Shown here: one piece after another, positions 12,901 through 27,900 of the stretch
Layout: every line of letters begins with the position of its first letter
Position numbering within the stretch: position 1 is the stretch's first letter
Assembly (NCBI GenBank): GCA_029242545.1
Contig: JAQWTV010000062.1
Coordinates: 1 to 64,000, forward strand
DNA length: 64,000 nucleotides
Direction of reading: 5' to 3'
Origin: Roseibacillus sp.
GTDB taxonomy: Bacteria > Verrucomicrobiota > Verrucomicrobiia > Verrucomicrobiales > Akkermansiaceae
The notes under the pieces: generated by a model
What the model saw: the letters and a program-made list of their open reading frames with translations, nothing else
What the model was told of the DNA's origin: nothing
Databases searched by the model: none
Position numbers and translations under genes: made by a program

Positions 12901-15900
12901 CCTATCACTCCATCGGCCCCGTAGTCGGTGACGATAGACTCAAAAGAAAAGTCGGCCTGGAGGAGCTGGCCCAGCAATTCGATCTCGAGAGCGGTGAGCT
13001 CAAGCTTCAGGTAAGGTCCTTTCGGCAGAACCAGGGACACGGTCTCCCCACCCACATCGAACTCCTCATTAATCTCTTGCCCACTAGTATTGATGGAAAC
13101 CGAAACATTATCGACACCAATGCCCTGCCCCGGCTCAAAGTAGACTGCCGCTCCGGCACTGAAGAATCCAGCCACCCCGGTCCCTCCGTTAGCGACCGCG
13201 TCCTCACCCCTTGTCGGGTAGACAAACAACTGGGCACTGCCCTCCGAAATTCGGATTCCCACATCGTCATTCGCGCTCTCGGTCTCTCCACCTGCTCCGA
13301 CAAAGAGATTCAGTTCACTGACCCCGATTTTGATCACTACTTCATCATCAGTAGTATTCCGCTCTCCGTCCGGACCGGCGCTACGCGCTTCCTCGAAGGA
13401 GAAGTTCCCACTCAGGGTCTGACCCAGAAGAGTAAGAGCAAAGTTGTCCACATCGACCCGGAAGTAGGGCCCTGCAGACAGCTCCAGCCCCAGCTCCCCA
13501 TCTCCGTCCGCGATCGGGAATGTTTCGCTCACCGGCTCGAGCATGGTGTTGACCAAGACGGATGCCGTCGCAGTCGCATCAAGGATATCAGGGATGCGCA
13601 GGGAGGCCGTCCCTGAAATCTGACCCGCCACCCCTGCTGAAGTCACCAGAAGCGCCAGAGAACCACCCGAGAGCCGGACACCGGCATCGTCGGTCTCGTC
13701 CTCAGCGGTCCCCTTGTCGTCTCCGAGGAAGAAGGCAATGTTCGAGCCTCCGATCCGTAGGACGGTCTCAGCCGCCTCGTCTCCGGTGGGGGTGGTCTCT
13801 ACCCGCTCGAAGAAGAAGTTTCCACTCAGCGATTGCCCCGCCACCTCAAGGGTCGCGTCCTCTGCCGCAAAGCGGAGATAGGGTCCAGCATCAAGGGTCA
13901 GACTCTCCTGCACCCCTCCCACCTCAAAGGTATGATCGATCGGATTACCAGTATCGTTAATTTCCAGACTCAAGGAACCCTCGAGGTTCACTGAATCAAG
14001 GTTCTGGATGCCAACCGTACCCGAGATCCGCCCTGCCATCCTTTCGTTTTCGACCACCAGTAAGCCCTCGCCGTCGGTGAGTGAGATGTAGTCCGTGGTG
14101 CCATCCCCCAGCACCAGGGAAACCTCAGTCGCTGCGATTCCCAGCAGGGTGCCGTTATCTGCTCCGGTAGTAAAGTTCCCGTCATCCCCCGGCGTGGTCA
14201 TGCTTTCGAAGGCAAAGTTTCCACTCAAGGCCTGGCCGGCGATCGCAAGTTCTCCGTCGGTGACCGCCACCCGGAGGTAAGGACCAGCTTGCAAATCAAC
14301 TTCAACTGAAGAATTCCCCACCGTAATACTTTCACTGACCCGGAACCCCGTCTCGTTGACTTGCAACTCGATCTCTCCGGTCAGAGCGGCTCCCTCAATC
14401 ACACCCCCGAGGTCGACCGTTGCCGAGATCGCCCCCACCATGCCGCCAGCCCGAGACTCACCGTCCACCTCCGTGTCCGGCAGAACCAGCAGGATTCCCT
14501 CCCCGTTTGTCACTTCGAGCTCCCCGATCTCAACCGTCGCATCGGTCAACGCAAGCGCGAGGCGCTCCCCTCCCGCTGCAGTAGTAAGCTTCTGGATGAA
14601 GATCGTAGCGTTGATCGAACTGTCTCCGACAGATACTACACCCTCCACTGCCTCAATCTGGAAAAATGGCCCACTCGGAACCCGGGTGCCTTCGGTGTCT
14701 TCCAGCACCACCGGACTGGCTCCGGTGTTCACCGTCAGACCGATACGGCTCGCTCCAATCACTACTGGCCCGAGGTCGAGTTGCGCCTCCATCGAGAGTG
14801 TCCCTGCCACGCCACTATTGGAAATCAGGAAGGCTCCTTGCAGACCCGTGATTTCAGTAAAGCCCTCTCCAAGATTAAGACTGGCCTCTTCTACTATGAG
14901 AGAGACGTAACGCTGCCCGTCGAGGCGAGTCTCCTGCTTAAAGGAAAAGGCTCCTTCCAGCACCTGCCCAGCAACATTCAGGGCCAGTCCTTCCCCCCGG
15001 AGACGCAGGTAGGGAGACTCCTCGGATCCTGCCGGAATCGTTACCGTGACACTTTCCTCGTCACCGATCTCTACGGCTTCGTCTACCTCGGCAGTGGTGC
15101 TATTTACCAAAATATCAAGGCGCCCCTCCAGAGCGATTCCCGGGACGCTGACCCCAACCGTGCCGCTGATCGCTCCAGCGATTCCCTCGTCCGTAATTCG
15201 GAGTGCGCCAGCCCCTTCACTCACAGTGAGGAAGTTGCTTTCCCCATTCCCGAAAGCTAATCCCACGTTACTCGCGGTCACCGAAACTCCCGCCGCTGAC
15301 CGCTCAAAGACGAAATCACCAGAAAGAGTCTGCCCGAAGAGATCCAGCTCCATCTCAGCACCAGAGAAATAGAGATAGGATCCCAGCAGCGGCTGAAGGG
15401 CGACTTGTTGCCCATTGGTTCCATCCTCATATGCAGCGGTGGTCTGATCGCCGTCGGGAGTGAGATAGAGCAATTCTCCATCCGTATTCTCCTGCTGCGC
15501 TCCCCCCGGGATTGTCAGGCTTACCGCCTCACCAGCCACCTCGACCAACTCCTCCACTGCTGCACCGGTGGTATTAATGACCACCCGAAGATCCCCCGAG
15601 AAGCCCGCCTCAGCTCCCGGTATTGCCAGACTCACCGTGCCCGAAATCTCGCCCGCGATTCCATCCGCAGTCAGCACCATGGCCCCAGCACCATCGACAA
15701 GATTAAGACCAGCATCACCGCCTCCGTTCGTCCCCTCGCTTCCAATAAAGAGCTCAACCCCGCTCATTCCGATCTTCACCAGTTGTGAAGTCACGGCCTG
15801 GTCGTCGAGCTCAGCAACAACTTCATCCGAGAGCTCTGCTCGCTCTCGCTCGGTCTGCTCAAAGCTGAAGTTGCCCACGAGAGTATTCCCCATGATCGTG

Positions 15901-18900
15901 ACGTCGTTCAGGGCAATCTCGGCACGAACATAAGGGCCTGAAGGAAGAACCTCATCCCCAACTGACTGGGATTGCGATGTGGTATTGATGCGCAACCCAC
16001 CCACAATCTGTCCGGAGCCAAAGCTGAAGTCCTCCGAGGACTGCGAGAACTCAACGACTCCGTCGATGACTCCTGCAAACCCTTCATTACGATACAGGAA
16101 GCTTGCGTTACTACTTGTTAAGGTCAGGAAGTCCTCAGATCCATCTCCCATGGCTACCGAAAGACTCTCGGCCTCAATCCCGATCTTCTCGGCAGTGTAG
16201 GTAAAGGTAAAGCGGTCGGCACTGAGAACCTGCCCCGCAATCTCCAGAGCAAACCCTTCAACCACGATATAAGTTCCTGCCGCATCTGGCACACTGATTT
16301 CGTTCCCGCTCATGGAAAGAACGCGATTTACTCCATCTTCCGCAGCATAAATGATCTCGGCCGCTCCGTTGAGGGCGAAACCTTCCAGCCCAAGAGTCTG
16401 CACCGTTCCCTCGGCCACCATGAGACCGGAAGGCTCATCCCGAATGAAGGAAGCGTCCGTCAGTAACATCCCTACCGCTGACGGATTAATCGCGGACCCG
16501 TCATCGTCAAGATAGGCCGGCCCTTGCCCCACAAACACTGACCCCGTACCCTCCGAACCATTCTGAGTCTCCACTTGAATGGTCACAAAATTACCGATGT
16601 TGATCAGGGCGGATCCAAACACCTCGTAGCCATCGTCAATCACCGGGAGATCGATCGTAATCGACTGATTTCCAACGGCGATTGTCTCATTGACCGCCGC
16701 CCCGGTATTATTGAAACGCACCCCGATAGCCGCATCTGCGCTGAAGGCCCCCCCCTCTCCGGGAGTGCTTACCTGTCCATTCAGCACCCCAGCTATTCCT
16801 TCAGAAAGAAGCACCAGGGCCCCGTCTGCACTGGCGACGGCTTCTCCGTCAACTGTGAGGCCCGCATCAGCAACCCCCACCCGCGTAATCGTGCCTCCCT
16901 CCTCGTCGGTCTCCTGATCAAAAACGATGCCTCCCGAAACTCCAATTCCCGCAACCGTCAAGGTGGCGGCGGGGAGCTCAATTCTCAGGTAGGGACCCGC
17001 AGGAAGAGCCTCACCCCCGTCGAGATCCAGCACCCCGGAGGTGGTATTGAGCACGACCTCTGCGTCAGAGGCCGCAAGCGAAACCCCTGCTGGAAGACTT
17101 CCAGTAGACACGCTGCCACCGGTGACCCGCAGACCCATTCCTTCGCTATTAACGATAAGATTCGCGGCTCCAACGGTAACCGTCACCAGAGATTCCTCGC
17201 CATTCTTCAAGGAAAGCTCAAAGTCGGCCAGTGAAAGACTAATGACCGATTCTCCCGACGGCAGCTCGACCGACCCCAGCGTCAGGGACGAGGCTTCGAT
17301 GACCTGATTAAGAACGTTGATGGCGACATCTGTCGCAGTCACTTCGAATACCTCTGTTTCCTCCTGAGTATTTACCGCCACCGTAACGGCCGCTCCCAGA
17401 GTGACATCCGGCACCGACAGAGCCAACGTCCCTGCAAAGGAACCCCGAACGCCGCCCTGCTTGACTTCCAGGCTTCCAGCTCCCTGCGTCACGGTCGCAA
17501 AGTCAGTGTCACCATCGCCGAGGCCAACCTCGACATTCTCGAAGCTCATGCTCAATGAACCCTCTCCCTGCGAGAAGGCAAAATCCCCCCGCAGGGTCTG
17601 GCCCGCAAGCTCCACGCTCACGTCAGTCCCCGAGAGCCTGAGGTAGGAATCACGGGTTTTGGTAGCCTCGTTGAGAGTTCCCGCAGCCAACTGGAAGGTT
17701 TGCTCGATCCGGTCAACCAGGAACGTGTCCTCTACGGTTGCTCCAGTGCCATTGATCTCAAGACCCACCGTTCCGCTCACGCTCACTCCTGGGAGATCGA
17801 ATCCGACGTCTCCTCGCAGACTACCAACCAACCCACGAGATTCAGTGAGGAGGAGATACCCGGTTCCGTCATTCAAACTCAGGAAGTCCTGCTGTCCGTC
17901 ACCCATGGCGACCGTCACCCCGGAAGCCGTAATTCGCAGAGTGCCCTGATCTCCATTTGCCGGCCCAGCATTAATCTGAGTCTCTCCCGCCCGGGCGGCA
18001 TCCAGAATCAACCTGTCCGTCACCTGATCCCCGGAGCTGATATCAACTCCATTGGTCACAAGATCCTGAAGGAATACAAAATCATCAGGAGTCTCAGTGC
18101 CGAGGGCACTGCTCACTGCGACCCGGATCTGATCCTCTGTGGCCGTGTCTGGGTCTACCGACGTATCCACCTCAGATAGATAGAGCACTGGAACCTGCAC
18201 CATCTGCTCAAAGAGGAAATCTCCACTCAGACCAATCCCTGCCACCAGCAGGGTAATGTCATTACCAGTGAGGCGGAAGTAAGGTCCTGCCGGAAGCGCG
18301 AGCTCCTCAGCACCCAGCCCCACCGAGAAAAGCTCATCTACCTCAAACCCGGTGGTATTGATCTCAAGAGTCAGCTCTCCCTCGATGTAGAGCGCATCGT
18401 CCCCACGCACCTCAACCTCGGAGGATAGCGAGGCCGCCAGCCCTGAGCTGGTCAACAGCAGGAGTCCACTCCCCTTACTCAGAGCGAGCCCGGCAGTATC
18501 CCCGCCCAGCGTAACCGTCAACCCACTGACAGAAACCTTGACCTGGGACTCTCCCCCCGAGTCAACCACCTCTTCGAAGACGAAATCCCCCGCAAGCGTC
18601 TGGCCAAGCACTGAAAACTCAAGACCCGTTCCCGTGAGACGTCTCGTATTGGCCTCCACCTCGTATCCTCTCCCGGCATCGGCAAAGGTGTTGCTGGTCG
18701 TATTTAGCTCAAACCCAAGCGCTCCACTGAGCGTGACCCCGGACACGTTAAGGTCAGGGCTGATCCCCGTCACCTTGGCAATCACTCCATCCTCAAGGAA
18801 GGTGAAGTCCGCACTCCTGACCTCCACCCCGATAATGGGATTTTCAATGGACCCGCCCACCCCGAAGGAAAGATTGGTTGCGGAAACTTCGAGCGCATTC

Positions 18901-21900
18901 TCTCCACTAGCCAGAGTCTGGTTGCTGATCACGAAGTCTGCTTCCAGACGCGAGCCTGTGAGATCGAGAGTGAGCCCCTCGCCCTTTACGAGGAAATATC
19001 CATCACTCGAACTTGCACCTGCAAGGTCCAGCTCCACAGTCGTATTACCCAGCTGAACGGTTTCATTCACCCCGCTCATGGAGGGATTGACCTCCACCCG
19101 CATCGTTCCACCCAGAGAGGCTCCCGCCACTCCAAGGGAAATCACCCCGCTCATCACTCCCGCGACGCCATCAGAGGTAACGAGAAAGATGCCCTCTCCG
19201 TCCTCCAGCGACAGCAGCCCACCAGCCAGGCTCAAGCCCGCGTTTGCGACCGTCAGGAGCGTCTCCACCTCGTCCGCATTATTCCCAATGCCGCCGGGAA
19301 GATTGTCATCACCCAAGGAGGTCACCCGCTCGATCGACAAGTCACCGGTAATCCTTTGCCCCAGGGCATCGATCGATACGTCCGTTCCGGCAAAGCGGAA
19401 GTAAGGCCCCGCTGCCACCTCAAGAGTGTAGATCCTTCCTCCCAAAGTGAACTCCCGGCTCACCGAGGAGTTCGTCGTGTTGGTCACGAGGCTGAGATCT
19501 CCCTCCACCTCAAAAGCGCCGACGAAATCCGCCTTGATTGACCCGTTGAGTTCTCCTGCCACCCCAGCACTACTCACCACGAAAGCTCCATAGCCATCGC
19601 GCAGTAACATCCCAGTCGAGTCGTCACCGGTGCCGGCTTCCGCTTCGAATATCACCTCGACGCCGTCCGCCACGATTACGGTAAGCTGCTCTCCCGTTGC
19701 TTCCTCAACCACCGTCTCAATAGCAAAGCTTCCTGACAGGCTCTGCCCCAGAACGGTCATCGTGCCGCTGGATTCCGCCCGGAAAAACGGCCCTGCAGGC
19801 AACTCGAGAGCAACCGCCCCCAAGGTCTCGCTGACCGCATCGGGTCCGGTATTCATCGCGATTGTGAAATCATTATCAAAACTGACTCCCGGGATATCCA
19901 GAGCCACCGTTCCTGTCAGTGAGCCAGCAAGCCCTCCCCCAGTGACTCGGAGAATTCCTGATCCATCGGAAATCCCGATTCCCGCATCGGAGGAGCCCAG
20001 CGAGAGGTTCACCCCACTGGCCGCAAGCAACAGAATCTTCTCGAGTGATTCGGAGTCAGTTGCCGATTCCTGACTGAAGCGAAAATCACCGGACAGGGTC
20101 TGGCCAGACACCGACAGGGTGGCCCCGAGCGCCGCGAACTCGAGAACCTCAGCCCCATCGCCAAAGAGAACCTCAACAGCTTCATTCCGGCTCCCCGTAA
20201 TGGTCAGGCTTTCGTTAATCGCCATTTCCGTCGTATTCACCCGGATGACCGCATCCCCCGTGATTGTCACTCCCTCGAGCCCCACGAGGGAGACCGTGCC
20301 CGCCGCAGACAAGGCGTAGGTGATCTCACCCTGATCATCGGTGAGCTCGATCAGGCCCACCGAAGCACCCGAGAGCATAGCTCCCCGCGCCAGAGGATTC
20401 AACTGACCATCATCAAAGCGGAGCGGACCGTCTCCCATGAAGAGCTCCAGATCCTCTCCGGCAAACGTCCGGGCGGTCTGCCCGGTCCCATTCCAATCCG
20501 CAACCCCACTGGAGAATGAGACGCTTCCAGCGATACTGACGAAATCCGCAATATTAAGGGTCAGATCCGAGACCGAGACCTCAAAGAGATCTCCCTCATC
20601 GGCCCCGAAACGAATCGCCAGATCAAAGCCTTCGTAATCAATCGTCTCATCAATTTCTTCGCCAGTATTATTGATCCGGAGAGCGACGCTGCCGCCTCCG
20701 TCAACCGGCCCGAGGCTTGCATCGACTCTCCCGCTAACAAATCCGGCAATTCCTCCTTGGCGACTCTCCTCAAGGTTCTCTTCGAGCACGACGAAGGCCC
20801 CCGCTCCCTCGCTGAGAGTCGCAGTGGCACCACCCAATTCCACGGAAGAACTGACGTTTTCGGCCCCGAGGATCGTCAGCGACTCCGTTGTTCCATCCGG
20901 CCTGCTGACCTCGCTAACCTCCACGAAAATATCGCCCGCAAGGGAGTTCTCTCCAATCACCAGCGAGGCGCCTGCCGCCGCCACCCTTACGTAGGGGCCT
21001 TGAGGCAGGGAGAACGCTTCAACATTGGGGCCTGCCGTCAATTCCTCGGTTACCGGGTATTCCAGTGTATTGATATCAACGAAGCCCCCGTCAACCGTAA
21101 GAGTAACGCCAGGAATACTGAATGGATTGCCTGCAAATTCGATCTTTCCTGCGACCCCGGACGGCAGCATGAGCAAATTGGCCCTTCCGTCAGTAATCTC
21201 AACCACCTCCCCGATCCCGAATTCAAGACCTGTGACATCGATCCTGATCGCCGGTTCTCCAAGGTGTGTCAAGAAACGCTCGAATTCAAAGGAGCCACTG
21301 AAGAGCAGGTCGCCAATATAGAGATCCAAAGACGGCCCCTTAAACTTCAGGAAGCTCAGATCAACATTAGGTAGACTCAAATCCGGGAAAGACGGAAGGG
21401 AAATCCCGGGAAGCGATATGCTCCCAAGAGAGAGATCCGGGAAAACGAAATCGGGGAATTCACCGAGGTCGATATTACTGAGATTGAGGTTGAGTCCCTC
21501 GAGGCCAAGGTCAGGGATCGAGATTCCCGGGATTCCGATATCCAAATCCCCAATCGTGAAGTCCGAGAAAATCCCCTCCGGGAAGATCATGATCAGCCCT
21601 GTATCGATGGAGATATCGAAGAGCCCTCCCAGAAGACTAAGGTTGGCTCCGCTCAGCGTCAGGGCGGTAAAGTCAGGGAACTGGATGAAGGAGAAATCCC
21701 CGATGATGGTTTGGTCAAAGACGGTCAGGGAAAGGCCTTCCCCCGCAAATTTGATGTAGGAACCAGCATCCAGCGAGAGACTGATGGTCTCACCGGCAAA
21801 GGTGAAAATCTCGGTGATCGCCTCCGGGGTTTGGTTGATTTCGAGGGTCAACTCCCCCTCGAAGGTGACCCCGGTAATACCCACTTCAATTCGCCCGTCG

Positions 21901-24900
21901 ATACTGCCTGCCAGACCTTGACGCTCCTCCCCTGTCTCCGCCTCGGCGAAGGATCTCAGCAGGAGAACTCCGGAACCGGCCGTGAGCTCAACTCCCTCGA
22001 AGGCAAGTTCTGCCTGCGTAACGAAGACCCGGGTCTCGGTCGATTCGCCCACGGTGACCTGTTCGAAGGAGACGTTTGCACTCAAGGACTGGCCCGCGAT
22101 CGTGAGAATAGCCTCCAAGGCGGTGACCCGGAAATACGGTCCGGCCTCGAGGTTGAGATTAAAGGTTTCACCAGAGACCTCGAAGGTCTCGTTTACCGCC
22201 TGCTCCGTAGTATTGACCTCAATGATGAACCGGTCCGAAGTGACTCCGAAGTCGAGTCCTGCACTCAAGGAAACAGCGGCCTCTAGCTGACCTGCTACCC
22301 CCTCGGAGGTGACAATCAGGCTCCCACTCCCAGTCAGTGAGACAAATTCGTTACTCCCGTCACCCAGCGATCCTTCGAGGTTCTCGAGGCCCATCCGGGT
22401 CACCACCCCGCCCTCAGCAAGGATCTCATTCTCCAGGAACACATCCGCACGGAGTGATTGCCCGGCGACCTCTATCCCGACTCCGTAACCGCTCAACCTC
22501 ACGAAGGTTCCGGCCGTGATCCCATCGATACATCCGGAAGTGCAGCCAGTATCGACTCCATCAGCGGTGATCGCAAATGACTCATCATAGAACGCTCCTG
22601 TGGTATTGAACACAAGAGAGAGCGGCTGATCGAAAGCAAGACCAGGAATGCTACTTGTAACGCTACCCCCGACCGCTCCGAGGAGGCCGTCGTCAGTCAG
22701 GATCAGAGAACCAAAGCCATCCTCGAGGGCGATCAGGGTGTTTTGCCCATCGCCAAAGCTGAAGCTCGCATTGCTCGCATTCAGCACCAGTTCTCTCCGG
22801 TCATCGCTGGTATCAAAAGGGGTATTATTGACATCTCGGAAACGACGCTCCACCACGAGGTCGGCAATGAGAGCCTGACCAAGAGCCTCCACGTTGAGAC
22901 CAAGTCCACTGATTAAGGCGTAGGGCGTTCCCTCTGCATCAGCAACCTCCTCCGCACCAAAGACGATGGACCGTTCCAAAGAGGTCCCTGCCAGAGTCAC
23001 GGTCTCGTCGAAGGCGGCTTCCGTGGTGTTGACCCGCACTCGAATGGCTCCGCCCAGAACGACTCCCTCAATTCCCACCACCGAGACAGTTCCCTCGGCA
23101 TCAATGGCGTAGCGGGTTACTGTTCCCTCGGTGATCCTGATCAGAGCCACGCTGGCATCAGTAAGCAGCATTCCTTTGGCCAGCGGATTAGTAGTCCCAT
23201 CCGCAAGCGTGGCCGGCCCGTCACCGATGAAAACAGTCAGGCCGAGCCCTGCTGCCACTTCATACTCTACCCCAAGCTCATCCGTTCGAGTTTCAAAGGT
23301 CAGGGAGCCCTCTACCGTGAGGATATTCCCCACGTTGATGGAGGCATTGGCCAGCGAAACAGAAAAGAGGGATCCTTCGTCCGCGGTGAAGAGCACTCGA
23401 ATGGTGGAGCCGTCGAGCCCGATGGAAGCATCGACTGCCCCTCCCGTGTTGTTGATACGCACGATCAAGGTGCCCCCGGCGGAGAGCCCGCCAACCGCCA
23501 CTCCGAGATCGCCCGAGAGCGTTCCTGCAATCCCGTTCTGTTGGACGACCAAGGCTCCCTGCCCGTTGATCAAGCTGGCGCTTTCGCCCTCAATCTCGAG
23601 CGCGACTGTCACACCACTCATCGCCAGCCTTGTGACTCCGTCCACTTGTTCGAAGAAGAAATCTCCCTCCAGCGCTGCGGACGTCTCACCAGCTTCGAGG
23701 TTGAGTTGGGCATCAAGAATTGCGACTCTCAGATAAGGCCCGGCGGGAAGGGCAATTCGCTCTGGTCCAGCCCCCATATTAAATTCATCTTCTACCGCCG
23801 ACGACCTGGTATTCAGTTCAACCCGAACAGTCTCCGCCGTAAAGCTGAGCCCGAGGGTCTCCTGAATTTCAAATGCGCCCGTCTCAAAGGCCCCGATCAA
23901 ACCATCGTCATTCAGCTCGAAGGTGCCCACTCCCTCACTGACCTCAACGATTGTCACTCCTCCGCTCTGCAACTGCAACGCCAGGTCTCGAGCGTTTACC
24001 TGAATGACTTCGTCAGCCTTGATGAACTCGAAGTTCCCGCTGAGGGTTTGCCCCCCAATCACGAGTTGCGTGCTAGTGACAGACGCAATTTGCACGTAGG
24101 GCCCCGCTCTGATCTGAATACTGCGCGAATCGCCACTTACCTCGAAGGATTCGTCTACCTCCCGACCAGTGGTATTAATTTCCAGTCCGTAGCTACCTTC
24201 GAGAGAGACTCCGGGGATGGCGGCTTCGAGCGTGCCCTCCATCGAAACGGCGATCCCGTCCTCAAAGACCAGAAGATCCCCCTGAGCGTCGCTCAACGAA
24301 AGAAGCACATTGGTCCCGTCTCCCAGAGAGGTTTCTGCCTGGCTGATACTCAACCTCAGGACGCTCTCATCATCGGACTCATCATCCGGAGTGCTGTTGC
24401 GATCGAATCTAAGCCTTCCCAGCGACAAGGCCCCTACCGCGATCCGCTGGCCCGCCACCTCAACGGTGACCCCTTCGGCCTCTAGGCTGGAGAAGGGAAC
24501 ACCATCTGACGCCATCTCGTCAGTAGAGAACATCACCGTCACTTCCTCACCAGTAGCTCCAATCGTAATGAACTCCTCAATCGCGCTACTCGAGCTAAAG
24601 CTGTTCACCCGGACGGTCATCTCTCCGGATACCGTGAGATCATCAATTCCGATCACCTCAATCGTTCCGACCGCCTCGAGAGCATACAGCGTCTCTCCAT
24701 CGGACTCCTCCTGGACGAGTCCGACTGTCGCCGAACTAATCAGAATACCACGTGCTGCCGGATTGATGCTCCCGTCCTCAAGGGTGGGCTCGCCTTCACC
24801 GACAAAGAGGAGGAGGTCTGTGCCAGCCGCCACCTGCCGGTCATTCTGGTCAACGAAGCTGAGACTGCCCTCCAGAAGGATCACGTCTGCAATGTTCAGG

Positions 24901-27900
24901 CTTGCTCCCGTGAGAGAGACCGCAAAGACCTCTCTCTCGCTCTCGCTGAAGACGATTTGCAGAGTGTCTGTTCCGATCGCGACCTCCTCGGCCACCGCGC
25001 CCCCGGTATTGTTAATCCGGAGGATCAGAGAGCCTCCGGCCTCGACCCCACCCACATCGACATCCAGTTCTCCACTGAGCACACCCGCTACCCCATCGTC
25101 GGTAATCAAGAGACCTCCACTGCCATCGATCAGCCTGGCGCTTTGACCCCCTACCTCCACCGAGGCGGAAACCTCACGCATCACCAGCAGGCTTAGCCCG
25201 TCGCGTTGCTCGAAGAGGAAATCTCCAGAGAGCTGAGCATCAGCCGAGCCCACCCGTAACCCAGAGAACGTGAGAGTCGTCCCAAGGGCAGCCACCCGGA
25301 AGTAGGGTCCTTCCGGCAGAGTGAGACGAGTCACCCCATCCACATCGAGTAAAAACTCCTCGGTGACTTCCACTCGCCGCGTATTTACTTCGACTCTATA
25401 TTGCTCTGCTGAGAGCTCGAACCCTGTTACATGCAACGTCGGATTGCTGACCGCAAGGACACCAACCAGTCCAGCGCTATCGAGATAGAACGTTCCGGAT
25501 GCACGTTCAAACCTCACGGCTGCCCCTTCCTCCTTAATGGCGGCCTGCGAGACCTCAACGCGCAGACTACCGTCGGAGAGTTGCTCGAAATCAAATCCTC
25601 CCGTCAGGGATTGTCCGGAAATGTCCAGCGCCGTGGAATAACCCCCATCCACAGTCGGCACACTGGAAACTCTGATGTAGGGCCCGGCCTCCATCAAAAG
25701 CTGCACCTCTTCCCCGTTTGAAATAAAGCTCTGGTCGATCGCTCTGCCGGTCCGGTTAATCTCCACCGCAAAGTCTCCGGAGGCACTGACGTCAGATACC
25801 CCCATCGAAAGGCTCCCCTCGACAGAAGCGACTACTCCATCGGGAAGAAGAAGGAAGTCACCAGAGCCATTGGCAACTGTGATAAGGCTGCTACTGCCGT
25901 CTCCAAAGGAAACAGAGACGTTCCGGGCTCCCAGACGAAGGGCGGTCTCATCATCACTGCTGTCTGACGTCCCCCTATCGTCGGTCACTACTCTCCCAAC
26001 GGAAAGATCTCCTTCGATCATTTGACCGGCAACAGAGAGCCGGCCTCCAGCCACCTCCATCTCAAAATACTCCTCGTCGCCGTCGGCAACCTGAGAGGCA
26101 TCGTAGTTCATAACGATAACTTGATCACTACCCTCGATTCCGATCGCTTCGGAAACCGCATTTTCGAAGGTATTAATCCGAACCCGGGTGGTCCCCTCCA
26201 AGGTCAGGCCGCCGAATCCAACTCCGGAGACACTGCCTGTCGCTTCAAGAGCCATGGGGCCTCCCTCTCCGGACCGGACAAGACCAACCGTGGCATTAGT
26301 CACCAGGAGCCCGCGAGCAAACGGGTTAATTTCACCATCTTCGAGCCGAGCCGGCCCCTCTCCGACGAAAAGAGTGAGGCCAAAGCCTCCAAGAACCTCA
26401 TAATCACCCTGACTCTGGAAGGTGAAGGATCCCTCCAACGTCACAAAATCCCCAATATTCAGAACCGCGCCGATCAGCGAAACGGAGAACAGATTTCCTT
26501 CCGAGGAGGAGAACGAAATCCGGGTCTCCTCTGAACCGACCTCAATTGCTTCCTCCACCGCTGAGCCCGTATTATTGAATCTCAGGATCAGAGTTGCCTC
26601 TGCCTCAAGCCCTCCGGCCCTTGCCGCCAGCTCGCCCTTGAAGCTTCCCGCCATTCCTGCGTCACTCACAATCAAACCGCCTGAGCCCCCGGTAAATCCT
26701 GCACCTGATTCGCCATTAACCTCCACGGTGGCGGCAACCTCGGTTCCTGCCAGAGTGACCACTCCATCTCGACTTTCGAGGAAGAAGTTTCCAGAGAGCA
26801 CTCCGAGGGAGTCTTCTGATCCAGACTGCCCGAGAACCAAGTCAACATCCGTGATCGCCGCGCGCAAATAGGGGCCTGCGGGCAAAACCAGCGGCTCATC
26901 CACGTCCCCGACCGTGAAGGTCTCCGTGACCTCTTGGAGGCGCGTATTTAGCTCGACCCTTACCGTCGGAGCGCCTTCAAAACTTGCATTAGGAAGGTTT
27001 AAACTACCTACCCCTACTTCGAGCGCCCCGGCAATTCCATCTCCATCGATTTTAAACTCTCCACTTCCGTTGATGGCCTGCAGGTATGGCGCCCCCTCGG
27101 GCCCGATTGTTAATGATGCCCCCGAGACCGTCACGTCCAGGTTATCGCTCTCACTGACGATCTCAAAGTTACCACTCACAGTTTGGCCAGCCACCACCAG
27201 TTCTACCTCAGTCCCTCTCAGAATCAGTTCCGTGTTTTGATCAACCGTGAGGTTGACCTCCTCCCCATTGGCCGGCGTGAAGGTCTCATCGACGCTGCTT
27301 CCTGAACTGTTCACAAGCAGGTCAAAGTCTCCGCCGAACTCGAAACCGGGAAGCTCTGAGCGCAGCGTTCCACTGACGCTTGCTGCCACCCCACCATCCA
27401 GCAGAAGGAAGTTTCCTGAGCCATTTTCCAGAACGACATATTCATCCTGACCCTGCCCGAACCCAGCTCGAACATTTGAGAGCGAGAGAACCACCACCTC
27501 TACGCCTTCGCCACTGTCGTCCGGGACAGTTTGTCGATCCGATCGGTAACGACTGACCGCCAGATCTCCTGCAAGAACCTGACCGAGGACCTCAATGGCA
27601 ATTTCCTCTCCTTCGATTGCCACAAAGTCACGACCGTCATCCGCCGTTTCGGCACCGTTGAATACGACTCGGACTCCTTCCTCAGAATCCGGAAGAACGA
27701 CCACCTCATTCACCGCCGTGTCCAGCATGTTAATCCGCACCCTGACCGTTCCCGAAATGCTCACATCATCCAAGCCGACCACCGCAACTGTTCCCACCGC
27801 GTCTACCGCATAAAACACGTCATCACCGTTCTGGAATTTCACGATTCCGATGGTCGCATCGTTAATCCGCAGACCGCGGGCGTCGTCGTTCGCAGTTCCA

